DNA from: Deltaproteobacteria bacterium
Lineage (GTDB): Bacteria; Desulfobacterota; DSM-4660; Desulfatiglandales; HGW-15
Direction: 5' to 3'
NCBI GenBank assembly: GCA_020060215.1
Contig: JAGVAP010000121.1
Coordinates: 84,268-148,267, forward strand
DNA: 64,000 bases
In this document: positions 53,873 through 62,176 of the stretch, in pieces
Layout: the number at the start of each line of letters is the position of its first letter
Numbering within the stretch: position 1 is the stretch's first letter
The notes under the pieces: model-generated
The model's input: the letters and a program-made list of their open reading frames with translations, nothing else
What the model was told of the DNA's origin: nothing
Database searches by the model: none
Program-made: the position numbers and the translations under genes

Positions 53873-55114
53873 TCAAAAAGTTGCGGAAAATTGTTTCAGG
53901 GAGTAGATCTTCAGCGGCTTGTCAATCCCTTTCAGCACCGCACAGCCTCGATCATATGTGGGCCAGTACCCTTCGATAAGGCTCCTGGTCTGCTCCCCAA
54001 TCAGGATATCGCCTCCCTTGGCGTAGTCCGCCAGACGGGCAGCGATGTTCGTCACCTGGCCTGTGGCGGTATACGTCATCCGGGTATCCAACAGCCCCTT
54101 GAACCGGCTCAAGCCTACCAGGGCAATGCCGGAGTTGATCCCCATGTTCACGTTGATGGGTTTCATCCCCGCGGCGCGGTTCAGGATCATCTCCCGGCTT
54201 CTCTGGTCGATATCCATGGCCGCCCGGACCGCATTCACCGCGTTCGTCTTCGCATCGTCATTTTTGAAGATGATCATGAGCCCGTCGCCGGCCGTTTCGT
54301 TGATGTCTCCCCCTGAGCGGTGGATCGGATCCACGAAGTTCGAGAAGACCTTCTCGACAATGTCGTTCACTTCCGCCTCGGGGCGGTCGGCGGTAAGCCT
54401 GGTGTAGTCTTCCAAATCGAGAAAAAGGACTGTAACCTCCCTCTTCTCCTTCTCCTGCAGAAGCCGGTCGGGTTCGTCCTCCACGAGGCGCCTCACCGAC
54501 TGGGGTACGAAAGGAGAGAGGTGCGCCAGCATCTGCGAGATCTTGATCTTCTCCTGCGTGATCTCCCAGTGCGCCTTTGCATTCACGATGGCGTTTCCGA
54601 TTACCTCCGAGAGGTCTTTCATGAGATGGAACTCTTTGTTCGTGAAACGTGTCCCTGGCTTTGAGACCACGTTCAGGACCGCCAGGATCTTCCCGTTCAC
54701 AAAGACGGGGATTGCCGCCTCCGGGCCGGTCTCCACGACGGTGCCGTCCGGCCTGACGAGCGGCTCGTTGCCGGAGACGACCACCCCTTTTCTGCGGGTC
54801 ATCGCCTTCTGGACCGCCGCGCGGTTTCTCTTGCAGGAAAGACAGTTCACCGGCCCACCATACAGGGCGCATTGAAGGGGTCGGGTGTAATTCTTCGCAT
54901 CGGGATCGAGAAGAAGGATGCAGACCTCCATGGCCACGGGGACCAGTTCCCTGGCCTCCTCCCTCACCTTCTCGAGTATTTGATTGACCTCCATCGTGGA
55001 GGCGAGCTTCCTGGCTATCCGCCGATGAGCCTCGAATCGTTCCCTGTAGTATTTCCCCCCCTGGCTGAGTTTCGTCGTGTTCTTTGTGTCAATGGGCGTT
55101 TCCATCGGACTCAT
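53873..55114 (-). CDS. GAF-domain class III adenylate/guanylate cyclase
   Basis: The 413-residue protein has a GAF domain (about 25-190) and a class III cyclase domain with VLFLDLEDYTRL, GGDINETAGDGLMIIF, VNMGINSGIALVG and YTATGQVTNIAARLADYA. The GAF part contains QCALYGGPVNCLSCKR, whose closely spaced cysteines might bind iron or sense redox state. It lies between nrfHA and hcp on the same strand. The start codon is uncertain (ATG 55114, ATG 55105 or TTG 55132). A product cNMP could feed CRP/FNR-like control, but this is inference. Confidence 0.88.
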   Translation of the reverse strand: MSPMETPIDTKNTTKLSQGGKYYRERFEAHRRIARKLASTMEVNQILEKVREEARELVPVAMEVCILLLDPDAKNYTRPLQCALYGGPVNCLSCKRNRAAVQKAMTRRKGVVVSGNEPLVRPDGTVVETGPEAAIPVFVNGKILAVLNVVSKPGTRFTNKEFHLMKDLSEVIGNAIVNAKAHWEITQEKIKISQMLAHLSPFVPQSVRRLVEDEPDRLLQEKEKREVTVLFLDLEDYTRLTADRPEAEVNDIVEKVFSNFVDPIHRSGGDINETAGDGLMIIFKNDDAKTNAVNAVRAAMDIDQRSREMILNRAAGMKPINVNMGINSGIALVGLSRFKGLLDTRMTYTATGQVTNIAARLADYAKGGDILIGEQTRSLIEGYWPTYDRGCAVLKGIDKPLKIYSLKQFSATF

Positions 55115-55222
55115 CCCAAAAGTGGAATTCAAAGATCAGGCTGCAATCTTGTGCCGCCTGCACGTCTGGGGGCCTGCGGGTGAGGAGTCGTTCATCCCCC
55201 CACCCGCCGCCTCCCCACCATC

Positions 55223-56851
55223 CTACCCCAGAATGGCCTTCAGGTCCGCATCCGGCGTGGAGATGGGCATGATGTTGAAGTTCTTCACCAGCACGTCCAG
55301 CACGTTGGGCGTGATGAAGGCCGGAAGACTCGGCCCCAGGCGGATGTTCTTGATCCCGAGGTGGAGAAGGGTGCACAGGATCGCGCAGGCCTTCTGCTCG
55401 TACCAGGAAAGGATCATCGACAGGGGCAGCTGGTTCACCTCCACGTTGAACGCCTTGGAAAGGGCCACGGCAATCTGGATCGCCGAGTAGGCGTCGTTGC
55501 ACTGGCCGATGTCCAGCAGCCGGGGAATCCCGCCGATATCGCCGAGGTCCTTGTCGAAGAACCGGAATTTCCCGCAGGCCAGGGTGAGGACCACCGAGTC
55601 TTTGGGCACCTTTTCGACAAATTCGGTGTAATAGTTCCGGCCCGGCTTGGCGCCGTCACATCCCGCCACCAGGAAGAAATGCTTGATGGCGCCGGCTTTC
55701 ACCGCGTCGATCACCTTCCCGGCAACCCCCATCACGGCGTTCCGGCCGAAGCCGCACATGACGCTCTTGCCGTTCACATCTTGCGTGAAACCTGGCATGG
55801 CCAGGGCCTTCTGGACCACGGGCGTGAAATCCTTGTCGGCGATGTGGGGCACACCCGGCCACCCGACGAGCCCGGTGGTGAAGATGTTCTCCTTATAGGA
55901 CTCCTGGGGCTTCTGGATGCAGTTCGTGGTCATCACGATGGCTCCCGGAAACTGGCTGAACTCCCTGGCCTGGTTCTGCCAGGCCGTGCCGTAGTGCCCG
56001 TAGAAGTGGGGGTACTTCTTGAGGGCCGGGTAGGCATGCGTGGGGAGCATCTCTCCGTGGGTGTACACGTAGATTCCCTTCCCCTCGCTCTGCTTCAGGA
56101 TGGCCTCCATGTCCTTCAGGTCATGGCCCGAGACCAGGATGGCCTTGCCCTTCTTCGCTCCCAGAGGCACCTTGGTGGGCACCGGATGACCGTAGGTGCC
56201 GGTATTTCCCGCATCCAGCAGTTCCATGGTCCTCAGGTTGATTTCCCCGCTCTTGAGCACGAACCCCACCCAGTCGTTCAGGCCGAGATCCCTGTTGAGC
56301 ATGGCGGCCAGTCCCTCGTGAACAAAGGCATAGACCTTCTCGTCCTCCTGTCCCAGGATTTGGGCATGGTCCGCGTAGGCGGCAATCCCCTTGATGCTGA
56401 AAAGCGTCGTATGCTGAAGCGAAAGGATGTCCGGGTTGATGCCGGTATCTGACTTGAGGCCCGCGGCTTCTGCCTGCTTCTGCATCCCCTCAGGTGTGCT
56501 CTCCGGTTTGAAGGTAGCCGCGCCTGCCGGGAAGTCGGCCTTTCCACCGGCCGCCTTCACCTTTCCCTTCAGACGCTCCCTCAGCTCCACGGCCCGGCTG
56601 ATCATGGGCACGAACCTCTGGGGGTCGAAGTCCACATTGGTGAGGGTCGAAAAAAGGGCCTGAACCGTGAAGACGTTCACCTCACTGTCGCTCACACCCA
56701 CTTTGCGCCCTTCCACAGCCACGAGAGAGAGCCCTTTGAGAACGTGAATCAAGAGATCCTGCAGTCCCGCCACGTCCGGCTGTTTCCCGCAAACACCGAT
56801 CCTGGTGCATCCTTCCCCTTTTGCCGTCTGCTCACACTGGTAACAAAACAT
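55223..56851 (-). CDS. hcp: Hybrid cluster protein (Hcp, class I)
   Basis: The 542-residue protein starts MFCYQCEQTAKGEGC and RIGVCG, a Cys spacing of 2-8-5 that marks class I Hcp with a [4Fe-4S] cluster, as in Desulfovibrio. The hybrid-cluster ligands are represented by HGEMLPTHAYP, TTNCIQ, GCDGAKPGR, ACGKFRF, GQCNDAYS and SWYEQKA. Hcp acts on NO or hydroxylamine under nitrosative stress. AAGGAG precedes the ATG. A TTGAT/GTCAA dyad lies about 97 bp upstream. Nitrite reductase genes lie just downstream. Confidence 0.97.
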   Translation of the reverse strand: MFCYQCEQTAKGEGCTRIGVCGKQPDVAGLQDLLIHVLKGLSLVAVEGRKVGVSDSEVNVFTVQALFSTLTNVDFDPQRFVPMISRAVELRERLKGKVKAAGGKADFPAGAATFKPESTPEGMQKQAEAAGLKSDTGINPDILSLQHTTLFSIKGIAAYADHAQILGQEDEKVYAFVHEGLAAMLNRDLGLNDWVGFVLKSGEINLRTMELLDAGNTGTYGHPVPTKVPLGAKKGKAILVSGHDLKDMEAILKQSEGKGIYVYTHGEMLPTHAYPALKKYPHFYGHYGTAWQNQAREFSQFPGAIVMTTNCIQKPQESYKENIFTTGLVGWPGVPHIADKDFTPVVQKALAMPGFTQDVNGKSVMCGFGRNAVMGVAGKVIDAVKAGAIKHFFLVAGCDGAKPGRNYYTEFVEKVPKDSVVLTLACGKFRFFDKDLGDIGGIPRLLDIGQCNDAYSAIQIAVALSKAFNVEVNQLPLSMILSWYEQKACAILCTLLHLGIKNIRLGPSLPAFITPNVLDVLVKNFNIMPISTPDADLKAILG

Positions 56852-56947
56852 AGCCGACTCCTTTCTTTCTCTTGTATTTTGAACATCAAGCGCTTCGGTT
56901 CCTGGCCGCTTTTCTCGGGAGTCTAACAAGTAGAGATCACCCCTACC

Positions 56948-56961
56948 TTGATCCAAGTCAA
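56948..56961. promoter_or_regulatory. HcpR/FNR-family binding site upstream of hcp
   Basis: TTGATCCAAGTCAA fits the TTGAC-n4-GTCAA pattern described for HcpR in deltaproteobacteria with one mismatch. It is about 97 bp from the hcp start codon. A perfect version lies at 58302-58315. Confidence 0.6.
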
Positions 56962-56983
56962 GAGAAAACGTTTTTTGCGAAAC

Positions 56984-57523
56984 TCACAACCAGAATTCAG
57001 GATACCGGCGAGTGCCGGGAATGTTGTTGATTGCAAGGGCGACGATCAGCATGATCAGGGCGCCGAGGCCCGCAGGGACAATGGCATAAATGTAGCCCAG
57101 GTTGTGGATCTGTTCGCTGCCGATGACGGCAATGAGGGCCGTTGCGCCCCCCGGGGGATGGAGCGTCCGGGTGGCGTGCATGACGGCGATTGCCGTCGCG
57201 ACCGCGAGGGCCGAGGCCAGCCACATCTGGTCATGGAACAGCTTGTAGGAAGTCACTCCGATGACGGCGGAGAGCACGTGACCTCCGATCAGATTCCTAG
57301 GCTGTGCAAGAGGACTCTTCACGGCCCCATAGATCAGGACCGCTGATGCGCCAAAGGAACCGATGATCATCGTCAGGTCCCCACCATCCCCGATGAGACT
57401 GTAATGGCTCATCCCCACTGCTGCGATGCCGAGAAAGGCGCCGACCCAGGACCACGCAATCTCCGAAAGGCTCACCCCGGGCGGACTCTTGGTGGATCCG
57501 ATCATTTTTCTGAAGTAGTTCAT
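56984..57523 (-). CDS. HPP-family membrane protein (possible nitrite transporter)
   Basis: The 179-residue protein has about four membrane spans and the naming motif in ATRTLHPPGGATALIAVIG. Plant and cyanobacterial HPP proteins have been linked to nitrite transport. It begins 101 bases after the CBS-domain gene, a pairing seen in many genomes. GAGGG precedes ATG 57523. Given the neighbouring NrfHA and Hcp, nitrite movement is a plausible role, though not proven by sequence. Confidence 0.88.
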   Translation of the reverse strand: MNYFRKMIGSTKSPPGVSLSEIAWSWVGAFLGIAAVGMSHYSLIGDGGDLTMIIGSFGASAVLIYGAVKSPLAQPRNLIGGHVLSAVIGVTSYKLFHDQMWLASALAVATAIAVMHATRTLHPPGGATALIAVIGSEQIHNLGYIYAIVPAGLGALIMLIVALAINNIPGTRRYPEFWL

Positions 57524-57624
57524 GACGCCCTCTGATCTCCTTTGAGGCTCTCCGCGGCCCCGCAAGGGCGGTATCTCCGCTCCGCCACGAAAAGTTTGCG
57601 GGGGCATGCGCTTGCTGTTTCGGT

Positions 57625-58236
57625 TCACGATTGTGGAATGAATACGGCGCACGATTTCTGAACGATATCGGCGCGAGCCACAATCCCCACGAGCCTGCCT
57701 TCACCATCCGTAACGGGCACGCGGTTGATCCCCTTTTCCGCCATGAGGCCCCCGATGTCCGACATGGTCGCATCTTCTGTTACCGTTACGGGGGGCTGGG
57801 TCATGATGTCTCCTGCATCCTGATCCATGAGGGGATAAGGGGTCTCTCCTTCGGGAATCAGGCAATGGGCAACGACCTGCATGAGAGACCCCAGGTCCTT
57901 GCCCCCGCATAGACGAGAGATTATGTCTTTCTCGGAGATGACGCCGACCACCCTGTCTTCGGCATCCACCACCGGGAGACCGGAGATGGAACGGTCGGCC
58001 ATGACCTTCGCAACCTGTGCCACTGAGGTATCGCCGGCGACTTTGACGACGTCCCGAGTCATGAGGTCGCGTGCCCTGACCGATCGGGCCAGGCGGGCCA
58101 TGGCGCGCCTGTAGGCCAAACCATAGAGAATCTTGAAGTCCCCCGGTGTGATGTCGAGGTACCCCTCGATCTCCTTCATGGCTTCGTAAACATCGTCGTC
58201 TGAAATATCCGGAGCTTTGGCAGGATCTCTATCCAT
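57625..58236 (-). CDS. Tandem CBS-domain protein
   Basis: The 203-residue protein has a helical N-terminus (about 1-55) and two CBS domains: ARDLMTRDVVKV to GVISEKDIISRL, and AGDIMTQPPVTV to GIVARADIVQK. CBS pairs bind adenine nucleotides and tune attached or partner proteins. The partner here is probably the HPP transporter encoded next. A perfect TTGAC-n4-GTCAA site stands 66 bp before the start codon, so the pair is probably controlled with hcp. Confidence 0.9.
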   Translation of the reverse strand: MDRDPAKAPDISDDDVYEAMKEIEGYLDITPGDFKILYGLAYRRAMARLARSVRARDLMTRDVVKVAGDTSVAQVAKVMADRSISGLPVVDAEDRVVGVISEKDIISRLCGGKDLGSLMQVVAHCLIPEGETPYPLMDQDAGDIMTQPPVTVTEDATMSDIGGLMAEKGINRVPVTDGEGRLVGIVARADIVQKSCAVFIPQS

Positions 58237-58301
58237 TCTTCCTCTCCCTGTTTGCGACCTTATTCGGAGCCTGACGATAAGGCATGTATCCTGGATCCGC
58301 A

Positions 58302-58315
58302 TTGACTTAGGTCAA
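58302..58315. promoter_or_regulatory. HcpR/FNR-family binding site, perfect copy
   Basis: TTGACTTAGGTCAA, flanked by A and C, is an exact TTGAC-n4-GTCAA palindrome. It lies 66 bp upstream of the CBS gene and should control the CBS-HPP pair. No regulator gene of this family is visible in the window. Confidence 0.7.
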
Positions 58316-58728
58316 CAAACCTACGGTCTCAAGCGGAATTCGTCCCTCTTTCAGGATCGCGGTTATTCGATTTGACGGCACTTTAGGCTATTGGCGACAG
58401 TTCTGCCGCGCTCATGCCAAGCTCTTCAAGCCGGCTCGGCGAGATGTTCGTTTGGATGTAAATGGGTGTCGTCCCATATCACTCACGATCATGAGTAATC
58501 TTGATTTGCTGGGGTGCCTGATCTGGTGGGCGGGGGCGGCGCCGAGCGCGTCGTTTGGTCGCCGCCCCGGGCTTCGATGCACGAAGTGCCCTAGCAAAGC
58601 GATCGATCCCAAATACAGGATACACTGTATTGTACCCTACCTTCTTACCTGATAACGTTCCGCGGATTCTGCCCCGATTGAAAAACCCTGCCCTACGCGA
58701 GCAAAGTGGTGCCAGAGCAATGCAACAG

Positions 58729-58850
58729 GCCTGCTCCATCCGCTTTCGTTCGGTGATATCCTCGCAGGTGGTGAGATGCCTATGACCTTGCCATGTGCAT
58801 CGTGCAGCGGAACCTTGTTGATCTCGGAGAATTCGAAAATCGAGAGACGC
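58729..58850 (-). pseudogene. Remnant of a PAS/PAC sensor protein
   Basis: On the minus strand one frame reads EINKVPLHDAHGKVIGI and, after a one-base shift, another continues TTCEDITERKRMEQA. Together these form the typical end of a PAS domain (PAC motif). Nothing recognisable remains on either side, so this is a small frameshifted relic of a sensor gene. Confidence 0.75.
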
Positions 58851-58928
58851 TTGCGTTGGCTGAAGCCCTCATGTGGAGGATGGCTGCTTTCGAAAGGTTG
58901 AAGGAAAGTGGAGGTAAGGAGAAGCACC

Positions 58929-60377
58929 ATGGCAAAGTACGACTACGACATAGGGATCATCGGCGGCGGCTCAGCGGGCCTCACCGTGGCATCGGGCTCG
59001 GCTCAGTTGGGGGCAAAAACCCTCCTCGTCGAGAAGGAGAAGGTGCTCGGCGGGGACTGCCTGCACTTCGGATGCGTCCCCAGCAAGACCCTGATCCACA
59101 CGGCCCGGGCCTATCACGCAATGAAGCATTCTCAGGACTTCGGACTCCCCATTGTGGATGTCCCCCCCGTGGACTTTTCGAAGGTAAGAGAAAGGATCCG
59201 CTCCGTGATCGCGGTTATTCAGAAGCACGACTCGGAAGAGAGGTTTTGCAGCATCGGGGCCAAAGTGCTCTTCGGAGAACCCTTCTTTACGGACGAGCAC
59301 AGCGTCCGCCTGAACGGCGAGAGCGTCTCGGCAAAGAACTGGGTCATCGCCACCGGCTCGTCGCCGGACAGCCCACGCATCGAGGGGCTGGACAAGACGC
59401 CCTATATTACCAACAAGGAGATCTTCTCCCTCGATCGTCTCCCTGCATCCATGATCATCCTGGGCGCGGGCCCGATCGCCATCGAGATGGCGCAGGCCTT
59501 CTGTCGACTCGGCACCAGAGTCTCGGTCGTTCAGAGGAGCGGACAGATCCTCAGCAAGGAGGACAAGGACATGGCCGACGAGGTCATGCAGGTTCTGGCT
59601 GCCGAAGGAGTCGCCTTTTACCTGAATGTTTCGGTTCTGGGCGTGAAGGATCTGGGGAATGAGAGAGAAGTGCTCATCAAGGCCGGGGACGGTGAGACCG
59701 CAAGCCTTAAAGCGGAACGGCTCCTTGTGGCCATGGGGCGCGATCCCAATGTTCAGAGTCTGAACCTGGAGGGAATCGGCATCGGGCTCGACCGCAAGGG
59801 GGTCAGGGTCGACGAACGCATGAGGACCACCCGGAAGCACATCTACGCAGCAGGGGACGTGACCGGCAAGTTCCTGTTTACCCATGCTGCGGGTTACGAG
59901 GGATCCATTGTGGTGAGCAATGCGATCTTCCATCTCCCCCGAAAAGCGGATTACACCTTCATTCCCTGGTGTACCTACACGGACCCGGAACTGGCAAGTA
60001 TCGGGATGAACGAGAAGGGGGCGGAGGAAGCCGGGATCGAATACTCGGTCTTTACGGAGGCGTTCAGAGACAACGACAGGAGTCTCGCCGAAGGGGAGAG
60101 GGTCGGCAAGATCAAGATGGTTTTGGACAAGGGGGAGAGGCCCATAGGCGTTCAGATCCTGGGGCCTCACGCAGGGGAGCTCTTGAGTGAATGGGTGGCG
60201 GTGCTGAACGGGAAGATGAAGCTCTCCACCCTGGCCTCCGCCGTGCACCCCTACCCGACACTCGGGGAGATCAACAAGCGGGTGGCCGGGGCATATCTTT
60301 CCCCGAAGATCTTTTCCGACCAGGTGAGAAAAGGACTCAAGTTTTTCTTCAGCCTGAAAGGCAGGGCGTGCGGGTGA
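58929..60377 (+). CDS. Pyridine nucleotide-disulfide oxidoreductase (dihydrolipoamide dehydrogenase/mercuric reductase-like)
   Basis: The 482-residue flavoprotein has the FAD motif DIGIIGGGSAGLTVASG, the redox-active disulfide in GGDCLHFGCVPSKTLIH, an NAD(P) motif IILGAGPIAIEMAQAF and the second FAD motif IYAAGDVTG. The C-terminus has HPYPTLGEINKR instead of the HAHPTLSE of true lipoamide dehydrogenases, as in unassigned MerA/SoxF-like reductases. No mercury or lipoate genes are nearby. AAGGAG precedes the ATG. It may work on a low-molecular-weight thiol or sulfur substrate. Confidence 0.92.
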   Translation: MAKYDYDIGIIGGGSAGLTVASGSAQLGAKTLLVEKEKVLGGDCLHFGCVPSKTLIHTARAYHAMKHSQDFGLPIVDVPPVDFSKVRERIRSVIAVIQKHDSEERFCSIGAKVLFGEPFFTDEHSVRLNGESVSAKNWVIATGSSPDSPRIEGLDKTPYITNKEIFSLDRLPASMIILGAGPIAIEMAQAFCRLGTRVSVVQRSGQILSKEDKDMADEVMQVLAAEGVAFYLNVSVLGVKDLGNEREVLIKAGDGETASLKAERLLVAMGRDPNVQSLNLEGIGIGLDRKGVRVDERMRTTRKHIYAAGDVTGKFLFTHAAGYEGSIVVSNAIFHLPRKADYTFIPWCTYTDPELASIGMNEKGAEEAGIEYSVFTEAFRDNDRSLAEGERVGKIKMVLDKGERPIGVQILGPHAGELLSEWVAVLNGKMKLSTLASAVHPYPTLGEINKRVAGAYLSPKIFSDQVRKGLKFFFSLKGRACG

Positions 60378-60399
60378 GAAGAAAGGCTGAATCAACTAT

Positions 60400-60592
60400 C
60401 CTCCGGGGGGGACGACCGGTGAGGGCCTGCAATGAGCGGATCAGGACGAGTGGCCAGCCCCTGTTCCGGACCCCGGCCCCAAGGAGGGCTATCTCTGCTG
60501 CGGTCCGGCCGGCGCGGGCCACTTCGTGAAAATGGTCCGCAACGGGACAGGCCTACGGCAAGGGGTTTCAGATCCTGGAAGCCTCCGTTTTG
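60400..60592 (+). pseudogene. gnd: Fragment of 6-phosphogluconate dehydrogenase (gnd)
   Basis: Three frames together read PLFRTPAP, then [19 protein letters not shown] followed by RNG, then [12 protein letters not shown]. This is the well-conserved substrate region of Gnd, normally continuous as a [26 protein letters not shown] block, IEYGLMQAYAEGFEIL. A frameshift and a deletion of about six codons separate the pieces. The rest of the gene is missing. Confidence 0.8.
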
Positions 60593-60611
60593 AGCTTGCA
60601 GCTGGGTCTTA

Positions 60612-60905
60612 TCAGAACTGCATCCGCATGATTTCCTGGTAGGCCTCCAGAAGTTTGTTTCTTATGTTCATGAGCAGGCTGAACTGAATGCCGGTTTTCT
60701 CGGATGAAATCACGATATCGTGGATATCGAACCGCTTTCCCACAGCGAATTCGGCCGTCTTCTGATCCGCTTCCCTCATCTGCTCCGCCGTGGTGCGGAT
60801 CCATGTCTTGAGAGCTTCTCCAAACCCGTCGGACCTTGGACTGGCTGGTGCTCTTGCAGGGCATACTTGAGCCCGGTTCGGTCCCAGCCTAATTAGGGTA
60901 TCCAT
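60612..60905 (-). CDS. fliE: Orphan flagellar hook-basal body protein FliE
   Basis: The 97-residue protein ends with [20 protein letters not shown] and [16 protein letters not shown], the conserved C-terminal half of FliE, the adaptor between the MS ring and the rod. Length and both halves are right, and GAGGTGGG stands before ATG 60905. No other flagellar gene is in the window. fliE normally lies next to fliF and flgBC, so this copy is displaced or has a different partner. Confidence 0.88.
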   Translation of the reverse strand: MDTLIRLGPNRAQVCPARAPASPRSDGFGEALKTWIRTTAEQMREADQKTAEFAVGKRFDIHDIVISSEKTGIQFSLLMNIRNKLLEAYQEIMRMQF

Positions 60906-61017
60906 TTCCCACCTCTTTGATTCAGGGTCCTGATCTGTCCGGCACAACAGCCGCTTCAAGGCGGGAGCGGCAGAGTCCGTATGACGAGCAGTATCCGTGA
61001 TGTTATGGGATGGAGTT

Positions 61018-61332
61018 CTAAATGCGGAGAATAACTGAACTTGTCTTGGCCGTAAGAATGGGAAGAAAAGGAAGGATCTCTCTTCCCGGCGCAGGAGAAG
61101 AGGCGGCGTAACCGATGGACCTTTTTTCCCTTTTGAAACTCCTCTCCCCTAGTCGCGTGGATTGGCCTGCTGTCGGGATCGGGTCTTCAAAACGGGACTG
61201 CTCGGTGGCAGTGTCGCTGTGTTGAAAATACCAAACGGGCTCACTGGGAGAGAGCACCGCCAGATGCAGGGAGACGAGAGCGGCCAGAAGGCCCCTTGAA
61301 AAGAGAATATCCAATCCCCGGCATTTCCTCAA
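61018..61332 (-). CDS. Hypothetical small exported or membrane protein
   Basis: The 104-residue frame begins at a TTG with AGGAG 7 bases upstream. It has a hydrophobic stretch (LFSRGLLAALVSLHLAVLS) at residues 10-28, followed by a polar Ser- and Arg-rich body. I recognise no family. The ribosome site and signal-like N-terminus favour a real gene, but the composition is unremarkable. Confidence 0.4.
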   Translation of the reverse strand: MRKCRGLDILFSRGLLAALVSLHLAVLSPSEPVWYFQHSDTATEQSRFEDPIPTAGQSTRLGERSFKREKRSIGYAASSPAPGREILPFLPILTAKTSSVILRI

Positions 61333-61558
61333 AGTCGGACTCCTGATGAGAATAGAGGGCGGATCATCCGTGTCAATACTCCCTGCACTTACCCTTGGAT
61401 TCCAGATTGCAGCAGACTCAAATGCAGGGTTCGTGCCAATGCAAGCTATGCGCGCAGGCCCGACCCATAGTGAAGAAAAATATCACTCCTTTGTGCGACC
61501 AAGATGAACGGTTCTTGATGCCTATCGTGCAGAAAAGTGCAGCCCGGTCAAACCGGCA

Positions 61559-61840
61559 CTAGTCGAAATCGAAGATCTCCCCCAAGAAGGACTTGCGCTT
61601 CTTCCCATGGTATTGATCCTTACGGTACCCCTGCTCCGGATAGGGGCGCCGATCTTTTTCCTCTCTCCGGTACCGGGGCTCTTCCCGTTGTCGGGAGGGA
61701 ACGTCCAGATGGGACCTTTCAATGATCTTGTCCAATTCCCCCCGGTCTAACCAGACTCCCCGGCACTGAGGGCAATAGTCGATCTCGATGTTCTGTCTTT
61801 CGGTCATTGTGAGGGGTACATTGCATACGGGGCAATTCAT
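61559..61840 (-). CDS. Small zinc-ribbon (zf-TFIIB type) protein under a riboswitch
   Basis: The 93-residue protein starts MNCPVCNVPLTMTERQNIEI and has DYCPQCRGVWLDRGELDKII, the complete zf-TFIIB zinc ribbon with two CxxC pairs. A basic, Arg/Lys/Tyr-rich tail follows and ends EIFDFD. Its function is unknown, and such proteins may bind nucleic acid or act as metal or chaperone factors. GGAGGAGG precedes ATG 61840. A yybP-ykoY element directly upstream suggests control by manganese or related cations. Confidence 0.9.
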   Translation of the reverse strand: MNCPVCNVPLTMTERQNIEIDYCPQCRGVWLDRGELDKIIERSHLDVPSRQREEPRYRREEKDRRPYPEQGYRKDQYHGKKRKSFLGEIFDFD

Positions 61841-61883
61841 GGCTTCCTCCTCCATAAAAAACGAGACTCTTCAGCACGACCGT

Positions 61884-61990
61884 GTAGGTCCAGCCAAAGG
61901 TCTCGCTAGTTGGGCTACCAACGGCAGGACCAGGGATTGTCCCGTAGTGTTGACCCTGCCTATTTAGCTACTCCCCTTCAGGATTGGAAC
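61884..61990 (-). ncRNA. yybP-ykoY (manganese) riboswitch
   Basis: The minus strand reads AAGGGGAGTAGCTA at the 5' side, GGGTCAACACTACGGG in the middle and CTAGCGAGACCTTTGG at the 3' side. These are the conserved GGGGAGUAGC, GUCAACA and GCGAGACC blocks of this family, which senses Mn2+. Further on, CGAGAC (61899-61904 region) can pair with GTCTCG (61862-61867) followed by TTTTTT, a likely terminator before the zinc-ribbon gene. The remaining sequence to 62176 shows nothing. Confidence 0.85.
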
Positions 61991-62176
61991 AATGTATCCC
62001 CAGACAGGAGAAAGTCAATCGAAATCGTTGCGCTCCACGCCGGTGTATTCCCCGTGTTTCCTGAATATGCCTGAGCCGACTCAGCCGCAGATCGGGCGAA
62101 TCCGCTTGGCGTGCATCGGGGGTGACTCCCTTCTCCCCTCGCCTGTGCGGATGCCGGGTAGCGCTGTCTTACGAGA

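Larger units (their letters stand above)
58237..58928. other. Long interval without an intact gene, 692 bp
   Basis: It contains the HcpR-like site at 58302-58315 and a PAS pseudogene scrap at 58729-58850. I see nothing else with coding or structural evidence. Confidence 0.6.

Noticed and set aside
56964..56976. GAAAACGTTTTTT resembling the LacI operator core
   Set aside because: It lacks the outer GG/CC symmetry of the two real sites, and lies at the hcp promoter far from the catabolic cluster.
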